Assembly (NCBI RefSeq): GCF_023227905.1 | Contig: NZ_JALOCF010000085.1 | Coordinates: 1-11,691 of the forward strand | DNA length: 11,691 nt | Source: Methylobacter sp. | GTDB lineage: Bacteria > Pseudomonadota > Gammaproteobacteria > Methylococcales > Methylomonadaceae | Reading direction: 5' to 3' | Part shown: positions 1 through 6,715 of the stretch, one piece after another | How positions within the stretch are numbered: the first letter of the stretch is position 1 | Layout: each line of letters starts with the position of its first letter | The notes under the pieces: generated by a model | What the model was told of the DNA's origin: nothing | The model's input: only the letters and a program-made list of their open reading frames with translations | Databases searched by the model: none | Program-made: the position numbers and the translations under genes

Positions 1-1689
1 AATAACATCCGGATCGCCGATATCTTTTCGTTGTGCGGTCATCGACATCACCAAGTGGTTGCGAACCAGCCAGCAGATCAGATTGGTGTCGTGCGGGGAA
101 AGGTCGTGCTGAACACAGAAGTCCCTGGCGAACTCTTCGCCAATAGCGGAATGGTCGCCGTTTCTACCTTTGGCTATGTCGTGGAATAGGCCGGCAAGAT
201 ACAGGATTTCCGGTTTTGAAATCAGCAGAAAAATGTCATTGCAGAAAGGCAGTTCATCAAAATGTTTTTCTAAGGCAAAACGACGCAAGTTGCGGATAAC
301 GAAAAGTGTGTGTTCGTCTACCGTGTATATATGAAACAGGTCGTATTGCATACGCGCGACAATATTGGCAAAGCAAGGGATATAGGTGGCTAGAACCCCG
401 TAGCGGTTCATCCGCCGTAATTGATCGGTAATGCCTCGTGGTTGGCGGAAGGTTTCTATAAAAAGACGGTTGGCGTCCTTGTTCTTGCGGAATGCATCAT
501 CGATTAAATGCAGGCTTTTGCGAACCAGGCGTATGGTTGTCGCTCTGACGCCTTTGATCGATGAGTTCTGTTCCAGAATTAAAAAGAGTTCCAGTAAGGC
601 AAGTGGATGTCGTTCAAAAAGGGTGTCGTCAATGGCTTCAAGGTAACCGTTGATGACGACAAATTTATCATTAAGCGGAATTGAGTTGTAAGCAACTTCT
701 CCGGAAACGAAGCGTTCATTAAATAATTGCAGCAGCATTTCATTGAGGCGTTCAAGTCCAAGTACCGTTTTAAAATAAAACTGCATGAATTGCTCAACGT
801 CCTGATTGTATTCCTGGTGCTCGGTACTGAAACCGAATTGCCGGGCAAGGTCGCGTTGATAGTCAAAAATCAACCGGTCCTCGCACCGATTTGTTAAAAG
901 ATGTAACGCATAGCGGATTCGCCAGAGCACCTCAAGCGCGGCAACCAGTTCCAGGTATTCGGACTCGGGCAGGAAGCCGTATTTAATCAGCTCTTTAAGG
1001 GTTGATGAATTGTAATGGCGTTTGAATACCCAGGCGATGACTTGCCTGTCGCGTAACCCGCCCGGTCCTTCCTTGATGTTGGGCTCGAGATTGTAGGCGG
1101 TATCATGAAATTTAGCGTAGCGCTGCCGCTGCTCGTCCATTTTGGCGGCAAAAAATTGATCCGACGGCCAGATTTTGTTTGGGGCGATCTGTCGGTTGAG
1201 CGTTTCATGCAGTGCGGTGTTGCCGGTTATCAGCCGGTTTTCCATAAGGCTGGTTATGATTGTTTGATCGCTGATAGCCGCTTCAATGCATTGCTCGATG
1301 GTGCGTACGCTTTGCCCCGGTTTTAAACCGATATCCCAGAGGAAAGTGAAGAAGTTCGATAATGCTTCCTGGTAAGGGGAGGTGTCGTCAGAATTCAGTA
1401 GCACGACGATATCAATATCGGAATAGGGGAATAACTCTCTTCTGCCATAGCCGCCGACGGCAATCAAGCTGAGCTGTTTTGCGTGTTCGCCGAGGAAATG
1501 TCGCCAGCAGCAGCTTAATATGTCATCAACAAAGTCGGATTTCTCTTTAAGTAAGTTAGAAACCGATTTATGAGGGTTGAATTTTTGTCGAAGTTCGGCG
1601 TCGTTCTGTTTTAGCAGTTGTTTAAATTGTTGCAGGCTGTCTTTTTTGGCAAAAATCGCGGCATTAATGGTCTTGTTCAAGGGGGTCAC
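1..1689 (-). CDS. glnD: PII uridylyltransferase / uridylyl-removing enzyme GlnD (N-terminal 563 residues, cut by left edge)
   Basis: Bifunctional sensor of cellular nitrogen status: it adds UMP to PII proteins (GlnB/GlnK) when glutamine is low and removes it when glutamine is high. The reading frame is open from 1689 to the window edge with no stop. The nucleotidyltransferase signature GGYGRRELFPYSDID lies at residues 79-93, with the metal-binding Asp pair D91 and D93. The conserved EGPGGLRD segment follows at about residues 205-212, and the HD-domain motif LFHD (H503, D504), needed for uridylyl removal, comes later. The C-terminal ACT domains that bind glutamine lie outside the window. The family is usually close to 900 residues, so roughly two thirds are present. 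I chose the GTG at 1687-1689, which overlaps the map stop codon by 4 bases (ATGTGA) and suggests translational coupling to map. A TTG at 1678-1680 is the next possible start; no in-frame ATG exists nearby. No frameshift was seen across the whole segment. Confidence 0.97.
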   Translation of the reverse strand, partial: MTPLNKTINAAIFAKKDSLQQFKQLLKQNDAELRQKFNPHKSVSNLLKEKSDFVDDILSCCWRHFLGEHAKQLSLIAVGGYGRRELFPYSDIDIVVLLNSDDTSPYQEALSNFFTFLWDIGLKPGQSVRTIEQCIEAAISDQTIITSLMENRLITGNTALHETLNRQIAPNKIWPSDQFFAAKMDEQRQRYAKFHDTAYNLEPNIKEGPGGLRDRQVIAWVFKRHYNSSTLKELIKYGFLPESEYLELVAALEVLWRIRYALHLLTNRCEDRLIFDYQRDLARQFGFSTEHQEYNQDVEQFMQFYFKTVLGLERLNEMLLQLFNERFVSGEVAYNSIPLNDKFVVINGYLEAIDDTLFERHPLALLELFLILEQNSSIKGVRATTIRLVRKSLHLIDDAFRKNKDANRLFIETFRQPRGITDQLRRMNRYGVLATYIPCFANIVARMQYDLFHIYTVDEHTLFVIRNLRRFALEKHFDELPFCNDIFLLISKPEILYLAGLFHDIAKGRNGDHSAIGEEFARDFCVQHDLSPHDTNLICWLVRNHLVMSMTAQRKDIGDPDVI

Positions 1690-2450
1690 ATTTCTTCGTT
1701 GCGTAAAGTCAGGATTTCATAACCGTTGGGTGTTACTAAGATGGTGTGTTCCCATTGCGCAGACAGGCTTCGATCTTTAGTTACTGCGGTCCAGCCGTCG
1801 CCTAGTACTTTCATGTGTCTTTTGCCAAGATTGATCATGGGTTCAATGGTTAATATCATGCCTGCTTCAAGAATCTCGCCTTCGCCGGCTTTACCGTAAT
1901 GCAATACTTGCGGTTCTTCGTGAAATTTTTTGCCGATACCGTGCCCGCAAAATTCCCGGACTACGGAGTAACGATTGGACTCGGCGTGCTTTTGTATGGC
2001 ATGGCCAATATCGCCTAGCGTAGCGCCCGGTTTCACTTGATCGATGCCTAAAAACATGGCTTCTTGGGTCACTTTAATTAGCCGTTTTGCATGAGGACTA
2101 ACGTCGCCGACACAAAACATTTTACTGGTGTCGCCGTGGTAGTCATCTTTAATGACGGTAATGTCAATATTGACAATATCCCCTGATTTAAGCTTTTTAT
2201 CGCTGGGAATGCCGTGGCAGATTTGATGGTTAACAGAAGTGCAAATTGATTTTGGAAAGCCGTGGTAATTAAGCGGTGCGGGTATGGCCTTTTGCACGTC
2301 AACAATATAGTCGTGGCAAATCTGGTTGAGTTCGTCTGTAGTAACCCCAGGGACAACATGAGGCTCAATGATTTCTAAAACTTCAGCCGCTAGTCTTCCG
2401 GCAATCCGCATTTTTTCAATTTCACTTTCGGTCTTAATAATTATGCTCAT
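1686..2450 (-). CDS. map: Type I methionine aminopeptidase
   Basis: Cytosolic metalloprotease that removes the initiator methionine from nascent proteins when the second residue is small. The 254-residue length is close to the E. coli enzyme (264). All five metal ligands of the pita-bread fold are visible: D96, D107, H170, E203 and E234. The substrate-side histidines H79 (in ICHG) and H177 (in FHEE) are also present. It has no N-terminal zinc-finger extension, so it is a type Ia form. It lies divergent to rpsB and upstream of glnD, with which it overlaps by 4 bases, so the two are probably cotranscribed. The bases before the ATG (CCTGTTTTTT on the coding strand) contain no recognisable Shine-Dalgarno sequence. 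Start choice rests on alignment: MSIIIKTESEIEKMRIAG matches the family N-terminus. Confidence 0.98.
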   Translation of the reverse strand: MSIIIKTESEIEKMRIAGRLAAEVLEIIEPHVVPGVTTDELNQICHDYIVDVQKAIPAPLNYHGFPKSICTSVNHQICHGIPSDKKLKSGDIVNIDITVIKDDYHGDTSKMFCVGDVSPHAKRLIKVTQEAMFLGIDQVKPGATLGDIGHAIQKHAESNRYSVVREFCGHGIGKKFHEEPQVLHYGKAGEGEILEAGMILTIEPMINLGKRHMKVLGDGWTAVTKDRSLSAQWEHTILVTPNGYEILTLRNEEM

Positions 2451-2480
2451 AAAAAACAGGTATAAAGCAGATAGGGTGAG

Positions 2481-2530
2481 ATCGCATTAGGTACAAAATG
2501 CTAAGTTTTAGCCTTGTGTTTTTATGCGAT
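2481..2530. repeat. Concentric inverted repeats in the map/rpsB intergenic region
   Basis: An outer 7-base inverted repeat (ATCGCAT at 2481-2487, ATGCGAT at 2524-2530) surrounds an inner 5-base inverted repeat (GCTAA at 2500-2504, TTAGC at 2508-2512). Both share almost the same centre, near 2506. The element sits upstream of the proposed rpsB promoter and about 30-80 bases upstream of the map start, so it could be an operator or a hairpin in the map leader. Arms this short can arise by chance, so function is not established. Confidence 0.3.
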
Positions 2531-2568
2531 GCGCTTGTGTAATGGTGGGTATTTTAACAGAGTTCAAC

Positions 2569-2597
2569 TTGTTGTGAAAAAGTAATTATGGTATAAA
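2569..2597 (+). promoter_or_regulatory. Probable sigma-70 promoter of rpsB
   Basis: TATAAA at 2592-2597 is preceded by TG at 2589-2590 and one base, forming an extended -10 element. A -35-like TTGTTG lies at 2569-2574 with a 17-base spacer. The predicted transcript would begin near 2603-2605, at the foot of a perfect 6-base-pair hairpin. The downstream position relative to map and the long structured leader fit the transcription start of a ribosomal protein operon. The -35 match is poor; the extended -10 is the main support. Confidence 0.6.
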
Positions 2598-2601
2598 GGG
2601 G

Positions 2602-2740
2602 AGTTCGTTTTCGAACTAATACTCACGCCTATCGTCACGGTTGGAAGGGTGCCTGTGTAACCATCTTTAGAAAATGGTTGTTACTGGTTTCCAAGCGGGA
2701 TAGGTGGAGGCGTAACCCAACTCGGAACATAATGTTTCGA
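2602..2740 (+). promoter_or_regulatory. Structured rpsB leader, likely S2-binding autoregulatory RNA
   Basis: The leader can form a 5' hairpin (AGTTCG 2602-2607 with CGAACT 2612-2617, TTTT loop), then three nested stems: GCCTATC 2627-2633 with GATAGGT 2699-2705 (one G-U pair), TTGGAA 2641-2646 with TTCCAA 2689-2694, and AACCAT 2659-2664 with ATGGTT 2674-2679. GGGT at 2647-2650 could pair with ACCC at 2715-2718 as a pseudoknot. Leader RNAs upstream of rpsB that bind S2 and repress rpsB-tsf translation are established in Gammaproteobacteria. Position and nested structure fit that class. I could not compare it with a covariance model, so membership is inferred. Confidence 0.7.
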
Positions 2741-2747
2741 ATTTTTT
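2722..2747 (+). terminator. Possible attenuator hairpin at the end of the rpsB leader
   Basis: TCGGAACA (2722-2729) pairs with TGTTTCGA (2733-2740), giving 8 base pairs including one G-U around a TAA loop. A run of six T (2742-2747) follows at once. This has the form of a weak intrinsic terminator, placed only a few bases before the AGGAG ribosome binding site of rpsB. It may terminate a fraction of transcripts, or the hairpin may only shape access to the start region. The stem is AU-rich and would be weak. Confidence 0.35.
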
Positions 2748-2763
2748 ATCTTAGGAGAAATTA

Positions 2764-3501
2764 ATGGCAGCAGTATCTATGCGTCAAATGCTTGAAGCGG
2801 GTGTTCACTTTGGACATCAAACTCGTTATTGGAACCCGAAAATGGCCTCGTACCTGTTCGGCGCACGTAACAAAATCCATATCATTGATTTGGAAAAAAC
2901 GCTTCCAATGTTTAACGACGCAATGAATTATCTGGGTCAGATGACAGCAAACAAAGGCACTGTCCTGTTTGTTGGTACCAAAAAAGCAGCACGAAAAGTG
3001 GTTGCTGAAGAAGCCGCTCGCTGTGGCATGCCTTATGTTAATCATCGCTGGTTAGGCGGCATGCTGACAAATTTTAAAACCATCAAGAAATCGATTAATC
3101 GCCTGAAAGAATTAGAGGCGATGAAAGCTGATGGTACGCTGTATCAACGTTTCGGCAAAAAAGAAGCGTTAGGTATGGAGCGTGAACTTGAAAAGCTGGA
3201 GCGCAGTCTGGGTGGAATTAAGGACATGAAAGGCATTCCTGATGTAATTTTCATATTGGATGTTGGCTATGAAAAGAATGCAATCAGCGAAGCTAAGAAA
3301 TTAGGCATTCCGGTTGTTGGTATTGTAGATTCCAATAATTCACCGGAAAAAATTGATTACATTATTCCTGGTAATGATGATTCAATCCGTGCAGTTAAAC
3401 TTTATTGCGAAAGCGTTTCAGCTGCCGTAATGGAAGCTAAATCGGCAAATCTGGGATTGTCAGCAAAAGCTGATGATTTTGTTGAAGAAGCAGCAGAATA
3501 A
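2764..3501 (+). CDS. rpsB: 30S ribosomal protein S2
   Basis: Structural protein of the small ribosomal subunit, late-assembling and needed with S1 for mRNA binding. The 245-residue length is typical. Family hallmarks include HFGHQTRYWNPKM near the N-terminus, the IHIIDLEKT segment, VNHRWLGGMLTNFKTI in the middle, and PDVIFILDVGYEKNAI followed by LGIPVVGIVDSN and IPGNDDS. The helical, charged stretch between them corresponds to the protruding coiled-coil domain. The C-terminal tail is acidic, as in relatives. The ATG at 2764 is preceded by a strong AGGAG (2753-2757) with 6-base spacing. It is the first gene of the plus-strand run, under a long structured leader that probably mediates S2 feedback on rpsB and tsf. 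Confidence 0.99.
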   Translation: MAAVSMRQMLEAGVHFGHQTRYWNPKMASYLFGARNKIHIIDLEKTLPMFNDAMNYLGQMTANKGTVLFVGTKKAARKVVAEEAARCGMPYVNHRWLGGMLTNFKTIKKSINRLKELEAMKADGTLYQRFGKKEALGMERELEKLERSLGGIKDMKGIPDVIFILDVGYEKNAISEAKKLGIPVVGIVDSNNSPEKIDYIIPGNDDSIRAVKLYCESVSAAVMEAKSANLGLSAKADDFVEEAAE

Positions 3502-3556
3502 GTAAAGTCTTATTTCCACAGGTGCTGCCTGGGAAATGAGTGCTTAAAGTTAGGCA

Positions 3557-3584
3557 AAAAACGCCTCCTCACGGGGGCGTTTTT
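3557..3584 (+). terminator. Intrinsic terminator-like hairpin between rpsB and tsf
   Basis: AAAAACGCCTCC (3557-3568) pairs with GGGGGCGTTTTT (3573-3584) around a TCAC loop, giving 12 pairs including one G-U. The core is GC-rich and the 3' arm ends in five T. Because the 5' arm begins with A's, the structure can also terminate on the opposite strand. Lying inside the rpsB-tsf unit, it probably lowers tsf transcription relative to rpsB, or marks an mRNA processing or 3'-end site, and is unlikely to be a full stop. Confidence 0.75.
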
Positions 3585-3614
3585 ACAGTGATGAATAATG
3601 AGGAAAAACACAGA

Positions 3615-4502
3615 ATGAGTATTAACATAAGTGCGGCAATGGTTAAGGAACTGCGTGAAAGAACTAGTTCCGGCATGATGGAATGCAAAAAAGCATTAGT
3701 TGAAGCAAATGGCGACATGGAGTTGGCTATTGAAAATATGCGCAAATCCGGCCTTGCCAAAGCAGATAAAAAATCAGGCCGCATTGCTGCCGAAGGTATT
3801 ATCGGCGCTAAAGTTAGTGATGACGGAAAAACTGTAGCAATTGTCGATATTAACTGCGAAACCGATTTTGTTGCTAAAGCGGATGATTTTGTGAATTTCG
3901 TTAATAATGTTACAGCAGCTTTGTTGAATTCAGGTATTGAAACAGATGAACAATTGCTGGCAATGAAATTGGCTGATGGTACGATTGTGGACGAAGTTCG
4001 TCGTGGCCTGATCGCCAAGTTGGGTGAAAATATTACCGTCAGACGATTCCGAAAATACCACACTGAAACAGGCGGCACAGCTTGCTACTTGCACGGCAAA
4101 AAAATTGGCGTGATTGTTGAATTGGCTAAGCCGGATAACGAATTAGGCAAAGACATTGCCATGCATATAGCAGCAAGTAAACCGACTTGTGTTTCTGATG
4201 CAGAAGTTCCTGCGGAACTTATTGAAAAAGAGAAGGAGATTTTCTCTGCTCAAGCTGCCGAAAGCGGAAAGCCTGCTGACATCATTGAAAAAATGGTAGT
4301 AGGCCGTATTAGTAAATTTCTGGCAGAGGTTACCTTATTAGGCCAACCTTTTATTAAGGATGACAAGGTTACTGTCGGCAAATTACTTGCTTCAAAAGGT
4401 AACAGCGTTCTTCGTTTTGCTCGCTTGGAAGTGGGTGAAGGGATTGAGAAAAAAGAAGAAAACTTTGCCGAAGAGGTTATGGCACAAGTTAGAGGCAACT
4501 AA
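3615..4502 (+). CDS. tsf: Elongation factor Ts
   Basis: Guanine-nucleotide exchange factor that releases GDP from EF-Tu during translation elongation. The encoded 295 residues match the long proteobacterial form. The N-terminal UBA-like region has the signature ELRERTSSGMMECKKAL, followed by ANGDMELAIENMRKSG. The TDFV motif, with the Asp-Phe pair that disturbs the EF-Tu magnesium site, is at residues 83-86. The second half has the IAMHIAASKP and LLGQPF segments and the ending VGEGIEK expected for the dimerisation and C-terminal modules. The frame is open further upstream to an ATG at 3540, but that would translate through the hairpin at 3557-3584 and add residues absent from the family. The ATG at 3615, with GAGG at 3600-3603, aligns with known N-termini and is preferred. 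Confidence 0.98.
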   Translation: MSINISAAMVKELRERTSSGMMECKKALVEANGDMELAIENMRKSGLAKADKKSGRIAAEGIIGAKVSDDGKTVAIVDINCETDFVAKADDFVNFVNNVTAALLNSGIETDEQLLAMKLADGTIVDEVRRGLIAKLGENITVRRFRKYHTETGGTACYLHGKKIGVIVELAKPDNELGKDIAMHIAASKPTCVSDAEVPAELIEKEKEIFSAQAAESGKPADIIEKMVVGRISKFLAEVTLLGQPFIKDDKVTVGKLLASKGNSVLRFARLEVGEGIEKKEENFAEEVMAQVRGN

Positions 4503-4510
4503 CGCACTAC

Positions 4511-4531
4511 TCCTCGGCTAAATGCCGAGGA
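4511..4531 (+). other. Perfect stem-loop after tsf, without a T-tract
   Basis: TCCTCGGC (4511-4518) and GCCGAGGA (4524-4531) form a perfect 8-base-pair stem around a TAAAT loop, starting 8 bases after the tsf stop codon. No run of T follows, so it is not a standard intrinsic terminator. It may protect the 3' end of rpsB-tsf mRNA from exonucleases or separate expression of tsf from pyrH. Confidence 0.6.
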
Positions 4532-4572
4532 ATACGCATCAATCATAAATACTAGCCCCCCGATAAATTAAA

Positions 4573-5304
4573 ATGACTAAATTGATTTGCCAGAGAATTT
4601 TGCTTAAGTTAAGCGGTGAAGCTTTAATGAGTGAGACAGGTGGCAGTATTGATGCAGATATTGTTAAGCGTCTTGCAACTGAAATTAAAGAGTTATGCGA
4701 TGCCGGCCTTCAGATTGGCCTGGTTATCGGCGGCGGTAATATATTGCGTGGAGCTGAAAAAGCTTCGGAAGGGTTGGATAGAGTAACCAGTGACCAAATG
4801 GGCATGCTGGCTACGGTAATAAACGCTCTGGCTATGCAGGATGCGCTTGAGGCGCACGGGCAGCAGGTCAGAGTGATGTCCGCGCTGAAAATCAATCAGG
4901 TCTGTGAAGACTATATTCGCCGCAGGGCGGTCAGGCATTTGGAAAAAGGCCGGGTTGTTATTTTTGCAGCGGGCACCGGAAACCCTTTTTTTACCACCGA
5001 TTCGGCAGCCAGTCTCAGGGCGATTGAAATCAATGCCGAGCTGATGATTAAGGCCACTAAAGTCAAAGGCGTTTACTCCGCCGATCCTCAAAAAGATAAA
5101 AATGCTAAATTCTATCCGCGCTTGTCTTATGATGAAGCGCTGGATCAGCGCTTGAATGTAATGGATACTACTGCGTTGGTATTGTGCCGGGATAATAATG
5201 TGCCAATGCGGGTGATGAATATTTTTGAGAAAGGCGCAGTAATGAGACTAATGAAGGGCGAGGAGATAGGATCGCTTATTGAACGAGGAACAGATAATGA
5301 TTAG
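4573..5304 (+). CDS. pyrH: Uridylate kinase (UMP kinase)
   Basis: Hexameric cytosolic enzyme of the amino acid kinase family that phosphorylates UMP to UDP with ATP, an essential step to UTP and CTP. The 243 residues have the KLSGE motif at 12-16, the glycine-rich GGGN at 53-56, DQMGMLATVINALAMQDAL from residue 74, and the nucleotide/UMP-binding GTGNPFFTTDSAA at 134-146. These match the bacterial family closely. The ATG at 4573 is the only plausible start: an in-frame TAA lies at 4564-4566. No Shine-Dalgarno sequence is visible upstream (the bases are C-rich, then GATAAATTAAA). The gene ends inside frr, overlapping it by 8 bases. Confidence 0.98.
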   Translation: MTKLICQRILLKLSGEALMSETGGSIDADIVKRLATEIKELCDAGLQIGLVIGGGNILRGAEKASEGLDRVTSDQMGMLATVINALAMQDALEAHGQQVRVMSALKINQVCEDYIRRRAVRHLEKGRVVIFAAGTGNPFFTTDSAASLRAIEINAELMIKATKVKGVYSADPQKDKNAKFYPRLSYDEALDQRLNVMDTTALVLCRDNNVPMRVMNIFEKGAVMRLMKGEEIGSLIERGTDND

Positions 5305-5854
5305 TGATATTCAAAAGGATGCTTCAACGCGCATGGGCAAAAGCATTGAAGCTTTAAAACATGAATTCTCAAAAATAAGAACGGGCAGGGCTCACCCCAG
5401 TTTATTGGATCAAATTAACGTTTCATACTACGGTACCGAGTCTTCATTATCCCAAGTTGCCAATATTGCCGTCGAAGATGCGCGTACATTGACAATTACC
5501 CCTTGGGAAAAAGGCATGGTTCAGGCCATCGAAAAAGCTATTATGAAATCGGATCTGGGTTTGAATCCTGCTACCAACGGCATGACTATCCGCATCCCGT
5601 TGCCGCCGCTGACGGAAGAGCGTCGCCGTACCCTGGTTAAAGTGGTCAGGAATGAAGCGGAGAATGGTCGTGTCGCGATCAGAAATATTCGTCGCGATGC
5701 AAATTCCGCAATAAAAGAGGCTCAAAAGGAAAAAATGATTTCCGAAGATGAGGCGCGTGTTGCTGAAGAAAAGATTCAAAAACTGACTGATCAGTATGTA
5801 AAAGATGTTGAGAAATTACTGGAAGCAAAAGAAGCCGATTTGCTATCCATGTAA
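5297..5854 (+). CDS. frr: Ribosome recycling factor
   Basis: Works with EF-G to split the post-termination ribosome into subunits. The encoded 185 residues equal the E. coli protein in length. Recognisable segments are MISDIQKDA at the start, KIRTGRAHPSLLD, the DLGLNPATNG loop, IPLPPLTEERR and VRNEAENGRVAIRN; the ends of the protein form the long three-helix bundle and the middle the small second domain. An earlier ATG in this frame at 5279 would add six residues with no support. The ATG at 5297 has AGGA at 5286-5289 and begins exactly at the family's MISDI. It overlaps the pyrH end by 8 bases, implying coupled translation. Confidence 0.98.
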   Translation: MISDIQKDASTRMGKSIEALKHEFSKIRTGRAHPSLLDQINVSYYGTESSLSQVANIAVEDARTLTITPWEKGMVQAIEKAIMKSDLGLNPATNGMTIRIPLPPLTEERRRTLVKVVRNEAENGRVAIRNIRRDANSAIKEAQKEKMISEDEARVAEEKIQKLTDQYVKDVEKLLEAKEADLLSM

Positions 5855-5868
5855 TTGGGATTTAAACA

Positions 5869-6657
5869 ATGTCTACGGATGACTGTAATAGTTTGGAATC
5901 AGCAAGCGCTCTGACGGGCACAAACAAGAATCCACGGCACATTGCCATTATCATGGATGGTAATGGCCGTTGGGCACAGAAAAGATTTATGCCGCGCGCC
6001 ATTGGTCATCAGGCCGGTGTTAAAGCGGTTCGAAAAATAGTAGAGTACTGCGCTAAACATGAGGTTGAGGTCTTGACCTTATTCGCGTTCAGCAGTGAAA
6101 ACTGGCGTCGCCCGGAAGAAGAGGTCTCATTGTTGATGGGGCTGTTTATGGCAACTCTGCAAAGAGAAATCAACAAGCTTGATCGTAATAATATCCGCCT
6201 TCGGTTTATTGGTGACAGAACGGCATTCTCCGTCAAGTTGCAGGCTAAAATGGCTGAAGGAGAGGCGCAAACCAAAGACAATACCGCCTTAACGTTGGTA
6301 ATTGCGGCAAATTATGGAGGACGCTGGGATATGTGTCAGGCGTTCCGTACAGTGACGGAAAAAATAGCGGCCGGAGAATTGAAAGATCAGGATATTAATG
6401 AACAACTGATCAATCAATATTTGTCAACCGCAGACCTGCCCGAACCCGACTTGTTTATTAGAACAGGCGGGGAGCAACGCGTTAGTAACTTTTTGTTATG
6501 GCAACTTGCTTATACAGAACTGTATTTTACCCCGACGCTATGGCCGGACTTCGACCAGAACTCACTTGAAGATGCCATCGCCAGTTTTAAGAGCCGGCAA
6601 AGACGCTTTGGTCATACAGGAGAGCAACTGCTTGATAAATCGATTACCTTAAAATAA
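5869..6657 (+). CDS. uppS: Undecaprenyl diphosphate synthase (cis-prenyltransferase)
   Basis: Condenses isopentenyl diphosphate onto farnesyl diphosphate with cis geometry to give the C55 carrier lipid used for peptidoglycan and other surface glycans. The protein has 262 residues. The catalytic signature HIAIIMDGNGRWA contains the Mg-binding D30; H47 (IGHQAG), the FAFSSENWRRP segment at about 72-82 and RTGGEQRVSNFLLWQ from residue 198 complete the active site, with E217 in the AYTELYF segment. The first 20 residues are a variable lead, similar in length to the E. coli one. A weak GGGA at 5857-5860 precedes the ATG, 14 bases after the frr stop. It is adjacent to cdsA and dxr, linking isoprenoid and membrane lipid synthesis. 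Confidence 0.98.
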   Translation: MSTDDCNSLESASALTGTNKNPRHIAIIMDGNGRWAQKRFMPRAIGHQAGVKAVRKIVEYCAKHEVEVLTLFAFSSENWRRPEEEVSLLMGLFMATLQREINKLDRNNIRLRFIGDRTAFSVKLQAKMAEGEAQTKDNTALTLVIAANYGGRWDMCQAFRTVTEKIAAGELKDQDINEQLINQYLSTADLPEPDLFIRTGGEQRVSNFLLWQLAYTELYFTPTLWPDFDQNSLEDAIASFKSRQRRFGHTGEQLLDKSITLK

Positions 6658-6715
6658 CCTGCTGGTTTTTTATGAAAACTAACACTTACTTCCACTTAAT
6701 CTAATAATTATAAAA

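Noticed and set aside
987..1326. Short open frames on both strands within the glnD region
   Set aside because: They lie in other frames of the verified 563-codon glnD reading frame, which is continuous and carries all expected motifs. Their translations have no recognisable features.
3463..3894. Near-identical DNA encoding AKADDFV at the S2 C-terminus and inside EF-Ts
   Set aside because: The match is only seven residues. In EF-Ts it falls in the conserved TDFVAK region, and the S2 tail is variable and acidic, so chance similarity is the simplest explanation.
3569..4078. A 169-codon open frame antisense to tsf
   Set aside because: It is a shadow of tsf: the sense frame encodes a full, conserved EF-Ts, and the antisense translation is low-complexity and Ser/Ala/Leu-rich with no ribosome binding site.
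6651..6671. Possible terminator after uppS (AACC/GGTT with a T-run)
   Set aside because: The stem is only 4 base pairs before a mismatch and has two GC pairs, too weak to call a terminator within an apparently continuous gene run.
6709..6714. TATAAA just before cdsA as a -10 element
   Set aside because: Transcription from it would start inside or after the ATG, and no reasonable -35 element lies 16-18 bases upstream.
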